From an uncultured Pseudohongiella sp. (lineage in GTDB: Bacteria; Pseudomonadota; Gammaproteobacteria; Pseudomonadales; Pseudohongiellaceae), in NCBI GenBank assembly GCA_902531515.1, contig CACAEJ010000018.1, forward strand, positions 1 through 33,192: DNA of 33,192 bases, given 5' to 3'. How positions within the stretch are numbered: position 1 is the stretch's first letter; every line of letters starts with the position of its first letter. Position numbers and translations under genes: made by a program. This document shows, piece by piece, positions 26,804-33,192 of the stretch. Below the pieces are notes generated by a model. The model had not been told where the DNA came from and made no database searches. It saw only the letters and a list, made by a program, of their open reading frames with translations.

Positions 26804-29800
26804 TCATGCAGGCTGATGCTCAGAACGTGTCTTGGACTCGCCAAGAATCATTATTCTCAATTTTTGTGGCAGAGCCAGCATAGCCGGAGTCACGATCAAA
26901 GTTAAAATTGTAGCAAACGAAAGCCCAAAAACAATCGTCGATGCTAGGCCCGCCCATTGGGAAGCAATTGGTCCTCCAACTTCTATTTCCGCTCCAAGTA
27001 GATCAATGGAAATTCCCATTGCAAGAGGGAGTAATCCAAATCCGGTTGTAAATGTCGTCAAAAACACAGGGCGGAGTCTTTGTACGCCAGTCTGGACGAT
27101 AATTTCTCTTAAGGGCCAGTCAGGGTTTTCTTTTCGTAAAACATTGAATGTGTCCACTAGGACGATATTATTATTTACGATAATTCCTGCGAGAGCGACT
27201 ATACCTATCCCGGTCAGCATCACACTGAAAGTTTGGCCGGTAACCAAAAGCCCCACTAGCACCCCTGACGTTGATAGAAGAACCGATGATAGGATTAGAA
27301 GGGACTGATAATAGCTATTGAATTGAGTAACGAGAAGAATACCCATCAAGGCCATTGATAATGCAAAAGCCTGAAGTAAAAATTCAGCAGACTGCTCCTG
27401 CTCTTCGTTAGCCCCTCGAAATTTATAACTTACCCCTTGCGCTGGAGGATTTTGAGAGATCCAGGCATCTATTTCTTGGAGTTTATTATCTGCAACTACT
27501 CCCGGTGCAGGGTTAGCACGGACCAGAACTATACGACTGCTATCTACTCTCTGAATCGAACTGACTTTTTGCCGAGCCTCTCGCGTTACAAAACTACTTA
27601 TGGGTACAGGACCATTGGAAGTGCTTATACGAACGGTATCTAATTGATCAATACCTCGATACTCCACAGGATATCTAACTCTGATATCGACCTCTTCCTC
27701 ACTATCGTTCGGACGATAGTCACCCATAAAAATACCATTAGTTAAAAGCTGTATTGCGGCCCCGATTTCGGTCATGTTGGCCCCAAGCATTGCAGCTTGA
27801 GCACGATCGACATTCATTTCCCATTCAATGCCAGGAACTGGAGCGGTGTCGTCAATATCAATGAGTCCAGTCATCTCAGTTTCCATAAAATCGCGAATCC
27901 TTTTAGCTTCGTCAAATAACAGAGTCAAGTCCTCACCAGACAATTCGACTTGAATTTCTTTCCCAACTGGAGGACCTTCTTCGATTGTTGCAACTTCTGC
28001 TCTAACTCCAGGTATTTCTGAAATTGCTAGCCGGTAGAGATTTTCGATTTCAAAACCATTTAAATCACGGGTTCTTCTATCAGTTAATTCAATAAAAATA
28101 GTTCCCACCAAATCTGGAGCCGCTTGCTGCGAGCCAGCCATTTGGTTACCAGCTCCAGACTGGGTTACGATTCCTTTGTAATAGCCAATATCTTTGACGC
28201 GGTCTTCAGCATCAAGGACTATATCTCTAAGTTCAGCAGGTGAAAAATTCCCTCGCGCAAAAATCTGTACTTGCGTTTGAAGAGGCTCAGGAGAGACATA
28301 AAACTCTATCCCGGATCCCCAACGACCATAGGCGGTGATGATGCCCCATAATACTACAATACTTAAAACAAATATCGTGATTGGAATTCTTACCGCGAAA
28401 TCCAAGATAGAGGCGTATATGCGAGTTATTCCTGTTGTCTTATTATTGCGATCTTCATCTTTAGTACTCTGAATTTGCGAATTGTGAACACGAGTTGATG
28501 CGGTCAGTGCCCCGATTGTTGGAGCAAAAAGTAATGCATAAAAAAGCGAGCCAATTAAAACGGCAAAAACTGTTATCGGTAAGTAACTCATAAACTGTCC
28601 AGCTACACCAGGCCAGAACATAATTGGCAGGAAGGCAGCGAGTGTAGTCGCTGTTGACGCAGTTATTGGCCAAAACATTCGTTGGACGGCCGCTTTATAT
28701 GCAGCTTTTCCGTCTAGGCCTTCATTCATTTTTCTATCTGCGTATTCGACCATCACAATGGCGCCGTCAATGAGCATCCCAAGGCCTAATAAGAGCCCGA
28801 ATATGACCATGAAGTTATAAGTAAAATCTAGAACGTTAATTATTATGAAGGCAAAGAAAAAAGAGAATGGAACAGCAAGAGTGACTAATAAGCCGGAACG
28901 AACACCTACTGTTGCTATAACAACCACAAGCACCAGGACCATAGCAGTGGCCATATTTCCTGTTAGACCTGCGTTTTGCTCCAGGGCGATAGGCACCGAA
29001 TTGTTTATGTAGAAGAGGGAGACGGCTGGTGGTAGGCTATTCTTAGCTTGCTCTACGATATTGTTGATTTCTTCCATGGCCTGCACCAAGTTGGCGCCTT
29101 TGCGTTTCATCACATTCAAAGAAATTGTTTGAGAGTGGTTGGAGTACGAATATCTTGTTGCATCCTTGAAGGTTCTTCTTACGTCCGCTAAATCGGAAAC
29201 TGTGAGCACTGCCTGATCAGTCGCTGCGAGTGGGAGGTTGAACAAATCATCGGCATTCTCTATCAATCCTGGGACTTTAACCGAAAAACTACCTTGACCG
29301 GTGTCAACTTGACCAGCGGCAATCAATCGGTTGTTGCTGGTGACTGTTTGGACGATCGAACTATTTGGGATTCCATAAGTCTCAAGTTTGGATGGATTTA
29401 TTACGGCTTCAAGCAACTCTTCCCTGTTACCCACCATGGGAGCTTCCAGAATATCGGGTATCAGTTCAATTTCGCGCTGGAGATCCTCAGCAATTCGGAG
29501 CAGAGTTCTTTCAGGAATCCCTTCTCCACCAAGAGCTATTTGCACTATTGGTAGGGAAACCGCGGACATTTCCTGAATGATCGGTTCCTCGGTTGATTGC
29601 GGAAAACGAGCTTTGGCGCGGTTGATGGCTTCTCTTACTTCAGCCAAAGCATTTGATGTTTCGAAGTCAATGTCAAATTCGGTCATTATCGTTGCGGCAC
29701 CTTCACTGGAGAATGAAGTAACCTCAACAATTCCGTCGATCGTTTTTAACTCAAGCTCAGCAGGTTTTGATAAAAGACGTTCAGAATCCTCTGGCGAGAT

Positions 29801-29962
29801 GCCCTCATGGATGATTGTTGTTACAACCATAGGGACCTGAACATCGGGATACATTTCAATAGGAATGGCAAAATAGGAAGTGAGACCAGCTAGGAGCGTC
29901 ACAATGAATATGCTAATTGTTGTTCGTGATCTAGCTATTGCGGCATCAATATAATTTTTCAT
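26804..29962 (-). CDS. RND family efflux transporter, inner-membrane subunit
   Basis: The 1052-residue product has the AcrB-like plan: an N-terminal helix, a periplasmic porter domain, helices 2-6 near 335-480, a second periplasmic half, and helices 8-12 near the C-terminus. The porter entrance MYPDVQVPMVVTTI is typical. In helix 4, where AcrB has two Asp, this protein has GMLIDGAIVMVEYADRK: one Asp (D399) followed by Gly. In helix 10 the region reads ALAGIIVNNNIVLVD, with Asn at the place of the AcrB Lys. This pattern is common in RND subfamilies outside the AcrB group proper. Substrates cannot be predicted. It follows its periplasmic adaptor by 24 bases. No outer-membrane channel gene is present, so a TolC-type partner must be encoded elsewhere. 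Confidence 0.93.
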   Translation of the reverse strand: MKNYIDAAIARSRTTISIFIVTLLAGLTSYFAIPIEMYPDVQVPMVVTTIIHEGISPEDSERLLSKPAELELKTIDGIVEVTSFSSEGAATIMTEFDIDFETSNALAEVREAINRAKARFPQSTEEPIIQEMSAVSLPIVQIALGGEGIPERTLLRIAEDLQREIELIPDILEAPMVGNREELLEAVINPSKLETYGIPNSSIVQTVTSNNRLIAAGQVDTGQGSFSVKVPGLIENADDLFNLPLAATDQAVLTVSDLADVRRTFKDATRYSYSNHSQTISLNVMKRKGANLVQAMEEINNIVEQAKNSLPPAVSLFYINNSVPIALEQNAGLTGNMATAMVLVLVVVIATVGVRSGLLVTLAVPFSFFFAFIIINVLDFTYNFMVIFGLLLGLGMLIDGAIVMVEYADRKMNEGLDGKAAYKAAVQRMFWPITASTATTLAAFLPIMFWPGVAGQFMSYLPITVFAVLIGSLFYALLFAPTIGALTASTRVHNSQIQSTKDEDRNNKTTGITRIYASILDFAVRIPITIFVLSIVVLWGIITAYGRWGSGIEFYVSPEPLQTQVQIFARGNFSPAELRDIVLDAEDRVKDIGYYKGIVTQSGAGNQMAGSQQAAPDLVGTIFIELTDRRTRDLNGFEIENLYRLAISEIPGVRAEVATIEEGPPVGKEIQVELSGEDLTLLFDEAKRIRDFMETEMTGLIDIDDTAPVPGIEWEMNVDRAQAAMLGANMTEIGAAIQLLTNGIFMGDYRPNDSEEEVDIRVRYPVEYRGIDQLDTVRISTSNGPVPISSFVTREARQKVSSIQRVDSSRIVLVRANPAPGVVADNKLQEIDAWISQNPPAQGVSYKFRGANEEQEQSAEFLLQAFALSMALMGILLVTQFNSYYQSLLILSSVLLSTSGVLVGLLVTGQTFSVMLTGIGIVALAGIIVNNNIVLVDTFNVLRKENPDWPLREIIVQTGVQRLRPVFLTTFTTGFGLLPLAMGISIDLLGAEIEVGGPIASQWAGLASTIVFGLSFATILTLIVTPAMLALPQKLRIMILGESKTRSEHQPA

Positions 29963-29986
29963 AGTAATCTTGGATATTAGTTTATG

Positions 29987-31102
29987 CTAACTATCCCACT
30001 CAAAATTTGCTTCGACTGTTTGTCCAGGGAAAACGATTTCCTGACCTACCGTTATTAGAGTGATTCTACCTGACAAGCCTGTAATCCAAATACCTGGTTC
30101 GAGCTGATTTGTTTCATCGCCAACTATCTCCACGTTGTAAAATTCTACCTCATTTTGTGGGTTTAGAACCTTGACACCTACTTGACCTCTGTCATCCAAG
30201 GTAAGCGATGAAGGTGGGATTCGGTAGGCGATTATGTTTTCTGATTCTACTAATAGCTCGACAGTTATTCCCGCTCTTAAATCCGTATATTCCTCGTCAA
30301 CCTTGATTTCTATTCGATAGCTTCTCGAGACCGCATCAGCTGCTCTCGCGATGTAACTCACTGTACCCTCCACCAGCTCACCAGTAAGAAGCTGACCAGT
30401 CACCGACGCGCCAACAGTCAGACCCCTTACCTCTTGCTCTGGCACCAAGCCAATCAAGAGCATCGGCGTGTCGTCTAATACAGAGGCACATATTGTTCCT
30501 ATGTTGAGAAGATCCCCTAGCTCTACGCTTCTCGATTCTACGATACCGTCGAAGGGTGCGATTATTTGCGTTTTTTCAATGGCCAATTCGGCTCGAGCAA
30601 CTGCCGCTTTCGCGGATTCTAGGGCTGCTTTTAACTGTGCCACGATTACATCGGACTGCAGCCCTTGTGTCTGAAGATCCAAGGCCGCTAGGTACTCGAA
30701 TTCAGCTTGTTCCCGCCGGCTCAGAGACTCATTTAAATTTACTTCCCGGTTATCAATCGCAACCTCACATAAGACATCCCCCTGACTCACTCTCGCGCCC
30801 CTCTGGACTGGTTCCTTGACGATTCTGCCAGCCTCCTCGGCGCGGACTTCAACGTGCCTAAAAGCCTGAGTTCTTCCTCTAACGCGAATTTGCCGGACAT
30901 ACTTCTCAGGAGGTACTTGTTGCGCGCGTACGGTAAATCCGCCGGGATTCTCCGAAGCTGAAGACCCTTCACTACTTATTTCTATTTTCGGAGTAGAACC
31001 ATCTTGTGGCTGTCCTATGATTTGCCTTTCTTCCCTGGGTATTGTCATCCAAACAACAACCGCGACCAAAATGGACAATGCTAACAACTTTTGCTTTTTC
31101 AA
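29987..31102 (-). CDS. RND efflux periplasmic adaptor (HlyD/MFP family)
   Basis: The 371-residue adaptor has an N-terminal membrane anchor (KKQKLLALSILVAVVVWMT), a low-complexity stretch to about residue 60, a lipoyl half-domain (VEVRAEEAGRIVKEPVQRGARVSQGDVLCEV), a helical hairpin at about 118-175 (quoted: EQAEFEYLAALDLQTQGL), the second lipoyl half (TQIIAPFDGIVESRSVELGD), and beta-barrel and membrane-proximal domains. The anchor has no lipobox Cys. The start is a TTG at 31102 with AGGGG six bases upstream, and no in-frame ATG competes. It is the first gene of the adaptor-transporter unit and is divergent from the SDR gene at 31406. Confidence 0.91.
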   Translation of the reverse strand: MKKQKLLALSILVAVVVWMTIPREERQIIGQPQDGSTPKIEISSEGSSASENPGGFTVRAQQVPPEKYVRQIRVRGRTQAFRHVEVRAEEAGRIVKEPVQRGARVSQGDVLCEVAIDNREVNLNESLSRREQAEFEYLAALDLQTQGLQSDVIVAQLKAALESAKAAVARAELAIEKTQIIAPFDGIVESRSVELGDLLNIGTICASVLDDTPMLLIGLVPEQEVRGLTVGASVTGQLLTGELVEGTVSYIARAADAVSRSYRIEIKVDEEYTDLRAGITVELLVESENIIAYRIPPSSLTLDDRGQVGVKVLNPQNEVEFYNVEIVGDETNQLEPGIWITGLSGRITLITVGQEIVFPGQTVEANFEWDS

Positions 31103-31224
31103 TTGAATCCCCTAGTTTTATTTACCAACCAACAACCAAGATTTCATACATCTGAGCATAGCAACGGTATGATCGCCTTTTAACGTTCAAAGTAGATGGC
31201 TGGATTGAAAAAGTATTTGTAACC

Positions 31225-31252
31225 TCTACACCAGCATGATTTCCTTTATAAT
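31225..31252 (+). promoter_or_regulatory. Sigma-70-like promoter for the SDR gene
   Basis: TCTACA (31225-31230), 16 bases, then a perfect TATAAT (31247-31252). The -35 matches only four of six positions. Transcription would begin near 31259 and give a 5' leader of about 147 bases before the ATG at 31406, with the inverted repeat 31275-31289 just inside it. Confidence 0.45.
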
Positions 31253-31274
31253 CGCTGACTTAGGCGTTTAAAGT

Positions 31275-31289
31275 GTTACGCATTGTAAC
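31275..31289. repeat. Inverted repeat, possible operator
   Basis: GTTAC-GCATT-GTAAC lies about 16 bases downstream of the predicted transcription start in the divergent region. Five-base arms with a five-base centre suit a small dimeric repressor such as a TetR-type protein. No regulator gene is next to it, and the assignment is inferred. Confidence 0.35.
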
Positions 31290-31405
31290 GGCGCTAAAAT
31301 CAATTGCAATCCGTTTTACTGCGGGTCGACACAAATTACCTGTATTTCAACGTATTTGTGGTAATTTTCACATTCAGGATGAATTTTTTGAGGAATAAAT
31401 TAGAT

Positions 31406-32197
31406 ATGAAAGATTTAAAAGATAAAGTCGCGATTGTCACAGGGTCAAGCAGCGGGGTCGGGGCGGCCACTGCGCAATTGCTGGCTTCATTGGGCTGCAA
31501 TCTGGTTATCAATTATAACTCAAACTCGGCGGGTGCAGATGCAGTTGCGAAAGAATGCGAAAGAAGCGGTGTCGAAACTCTAAATATTAAAGCGAATGTC
31601 GCTAGCGATGATGACTGCAGGTCCCTTGTCGAACAAGCAAGACGCAAGTGGGGGCGCATTGATGTTCTCGTTAATAACGCTGGCACGACCAAATTTATGC
31701 ATCATGCTAATTTGGATGGACTGTCTGCTGAAGATTTTCAGAACATTTATGGCGTAAATGTCATTGGCGCATATCAAATGGTCCGAGCAGTTTCAGAACA
31801 AATGAAGAGTCAGGCAAGCGGCGGCGCAATTGTAAACGTAGCCTCCATTGCTGGGATAGCAGGAATCGGGAGCTCGATTGCTTACGCGGCGTCAAAAGGA
31901 GCGATGATTACGATGACTCTATCCCTTGCCCGTGTCCTCGGCCCTTCGATTCGAGTGAATGTGGTTTGTCCTGGATTCATTGAGGGGGAATGGTTGAAGG
32001 AAGGACTTGGAGAAGAGGGATACAAGAAAGCGTATGAAGCCGCTAAAGAAGGAGCCCCTTTAGGAGTGACAGCAACAGCTGACACTGTTGCTGATTCCAT
32101 TCTTTATTTTATCAAGGGCCCTCAAATCGTTACCGGCGAATCGATGATAGTTGATGGTGGTCGCCATTTAGGAATGACACCGTTGACTCGAAGGTAA
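31406..32197 (+). CDS. SDR family oxidoreductase
   Basis: This is a 263-residue classical short-chain dehydrogenase. TGSSSGVG is at 12-19, NNAG at 90-93, catalytic S147, Y160 and K164 (AYAASKGA), and the PG motif in VCPGFIEGEW. The second strand ends in NYNSNS, with Asn/Ser in place of the NAD-specific Asp, which suggests NADP. It resembles FabG and glucose-dehydrogenase-like SDRs, but its substrate is unknown. I start at the ATG at 31406 (MKDLKDKVAIVTG), with GAGGA 11 bases upstream. ORF extension to 31304, or an ATG at 31379, adds residues not typical of the family. The next gene begins six bases after the stop. Confidence 0.9.
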   Translation: MKDLKDKVAIVTGSSSGVGAATAQLLASLGCNLVINYNSNSAGADAVAKECERSGVETLNIKANVASDDDCRSLVEQARRKWGRIDVLVNNAGTTKFMHHANLDGLSAEDFQNIYGVNVIGAYQMVRAVSEQMKSQASGGAIVNVASIAGIAGIGSSIAYAASKGAMITMTLSLARVLGPSIRVNVVCPGFIEGEWLKEGLGEEGYKKAYEAAKEGAPLGVTATADTVADSILYFIKGPQIVTGESMIVDGGRHLGMTPLTRR

Positions 32198-32203
32198 AAA
32201 GAA

Positions 32204-32629
32204 GTGGTCTCTTTACTTATGCGTTCAATTATTCGACATTTCCCTAACGTTTTTTTACTTCTTAATGGACTCGTTTATCTGTTTCTCGCTTACTTGTTTT
32301 TAACTAATGCTACCGAATGGTTTATTCGCCTAGGGATCTCACCAAGCCAAGAAGTTGGATTGACTGAGTTAAGAGCTATGTATCTTGGTCTGATGTTTGC
32401 GATCGGTATATTTGTGATTATTTCGTCAAGAATCCAAGCTTTTCAGCTTCCGGGAATATTATTCTTGCTCATAAGTTATGCTTTGTTAGGTTTGGTGAGA
32501 GGATATGGAATATTTGTAGAGGATGCTTCTAATCAGCTTATGTTTAATTTATTTATTACTGAACTTTCAAGCACAATACTTTCGGTATTTGCTCTGATTT
32601 GCTCTATAAAGAACTTCTCGGATCGCTGA
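32204..32629 (+). CDS. Small four-helix membrane protein, DUF4345-like
   Basis: The 141-residue protein has four hydrophobic helices (about 14-34, 60-78, 80-98 and 113-134), with ELRAMYLGLMFAIG in the second, the region that recalls DUF4345 proteins. Its function is unknown. The start is a GTG at 32204 with AAGG nine bases upstream, and an ATG at 32219 is an alternative. Six bases after the SDR stop, it is very probably cotranscribed with it. It ends 13 bases before the convergent response-regulator gene. Confidence 0.75.
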   Translation: MVSLLMRSIIRHFPNVFLLLNGLVYLFLAYLFLTNATEWFIRLGISPSQEVGLTELRAMYLGLMFAIGIFVIISSRIQAFQLPGILFLLISYALLGLVRGYGIFVEDASNQLMFNLFITELSSTILSVFALICSIKNFSDR

Positions 32630-32642
32630 TGATTTTTGTACT

Positions 32643-33192
32643 TTATTTTGAAACTGGTTTTTTTTGGAGTTTTCGCTGCAAGGTTCGTCGGTGCATGTTC
32701 AGTTGGCGAGCCGTAGCTGATACGTTTCCGTTATTTCCCATCAATACCCTCTGAATATGCTCCCATTCAAGTCGGCGAACCGACATTGTTTCCAGTTTTA
32801 TTTCATCGTCTAGGTCTTGAGCTTTCTTGTTGAAGTCAGCGAACATCGCTGTAAGTATTTCATCAGTATCGGCGGGTTTTGCGAGATAGTTATCTGCGCC
32901 AAGTTTTATCGCTTCAACTGCAGTCGCAATGCTTGCATACCCCGTCAAAATTAGTATTCGTATCTGGCTAAAATTCTTTTTAAGGATAGGTATTAGCCTC
33001 AGAGACGTTTCACCGCCAAGATTTAAATCAAGAATAGCAAAGTCAAAAATTTCATCTCTGAAAACGTCTTGTGTTTCTTCGATGCTTGAGGTATGCCGAA
33101 TTTTAAACCCTCTATTGCTTAGAGCTCGAGTAATTGCGCCGGCAAATACTTGGTCATCTTCAACCAATAAAATATTTTTAGCTTGTTTGTTC
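32643..33192 (-). CDS. RegA/ActR/PrrA-type response regulator, start beyond the window
   Basis: This is the response regulator of a RegB/RegA-type two-component system, which in other proteobacteria adjusts energy and redox metabolism to oxygen or electron-carrier state. The receiver domain reads ILLVEDDQVFAGAI, with the phospho-acceptor Asp in FAILDLNLGG. A short linker leads to a Fis-type helix-turn-helix, SATARQLNMHRRTLQRKL, characteristic of this family. The reading frame is open to the right edge with no stop. The visible N-terminal residues before the first usable TTG (33167) are NKQAKNIL, which complete the first receiver strand, so the true start lies outside the window. At least 183 codons are seen. 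The sensor-kinase gene is probably further right (inferred). Confidence 0.88.
   Translation of the reverse strand, partial: NKQAKNILLVEDDQVFAGAITRALSNRGFKIRHTSSIEETQDVFRDEIFDFAILDLNLGGETSLRLIPILKKNFSQIRILILTGYASIATAVEAIKLGADNYLAKPADTDEILTAMFADFNKKAQDLDDEIKLETMSVRRLEWEHIQRVLMGNNGNVSATARQLNMHRRTLQRKLQKKPVSK

Larger units (their letters stand above)
31103..31405. other. Divergent promoter region
   Basis: These 303 bases separate the adaptor gene (minus) from the SDR gene (plus) and hold no convincing ORF. They contain the plus-strand promoter candidate at 31225-31252 and the inverted repeat at 31275-31289, both listed separately. I see no comparably good promoter for the minus-strand pump genes. 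Confidence 0.5.

Noticed and set aside
33165..33167. TTG as start of the response regulator
   Set aside because: It removes most of the first beta strand of the receiver domain, while the frame continues upstream with fitting residues.

Overview
The window comes from a chromosome of a gammaproteobacterium, probably a marine or other aquatic lineage of modest GC content. The evidence is the canonical tgt-yajC-secD-secF block, a MltD-type LysM transglycosylase, a RegA/ActR-type response regulator and an RND pump of the usual proteobacterial kind. No tRNA, rRNA, CRISPR array, insertion sequence or phage gene is visible. The genes look like stable vertical chromosome rather than an island.

Layout. 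(1) Bases 14-4431, + strand: tgt (queuosine tRNA modification), then yajC, secD and secF (Sec translocon accessory complex). (2) 4598-6862, +: MltD-like lytic transglycosylase with four LysM-like modules. (3) 7016-9293: three single housekeeping or metabolic genes, a glutathione S-transferase-like protein (+), an SDR related to the dehydrogenase domain of MFE-2/HSD17B4 (-), and a NUDIX hydrolase (+). (4) 9591-24220, +: a compact eight-gene cluster with gaps or overlaps of -8 to +31 nt. The order is DUF4175-like giant protein, membrane-anchored vWA protein, caspase-fold protein, TPR protein with a gluzincin metallopeptidase domain, DUF4159 protein, MoxR AAA+ ATPase, DUF58 protein, BatA-type vWA protein. 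(5) 24221-25304: a regulatory-looking leader (inverted repeat, Pho-box-like repeat, and a strong hairpin that covers the Shine-Dalgarno sequence), followed by a short TPR-like exported or membrane protein. (6) 25616-31102, - strand: periplasmic adaptor, RND transporter, then a CNNM/CBS (CorC-like) membrane protein downstream. (7) 31406-32629, +: a second SDR and a small four-helix membrane protein (DUF4345-like). (8) 32643-33192, -: a RegA/ActR-type response regulator whose start lies beyond the right edge.

The most interesting part is the eight-gene cluster. MoxR, DUF58 and BatA/vWA proteins form a recognised association (MoxR AAA+ ATPases acting with vWA proteins as chaperones or assembly factors). 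Here the set is joined by a large Gly/Gln-rich membrane protein, two vWA proteins with amidotransferase-like folds but no visible catalytic Cys, a caspase-fold protein with no Cys after its His, and a TPR protein with an intact HEFMH zinc motif. My inference is an envelope-associated MoxR complex in which the MoxR and DUF58 proteins work in the cytoplasm and most of the other members sit in or across the inner membrane. Its substrate cannot be read from the sequence. The leader at 24361-24515 is the best candidate for undescribed regulation.
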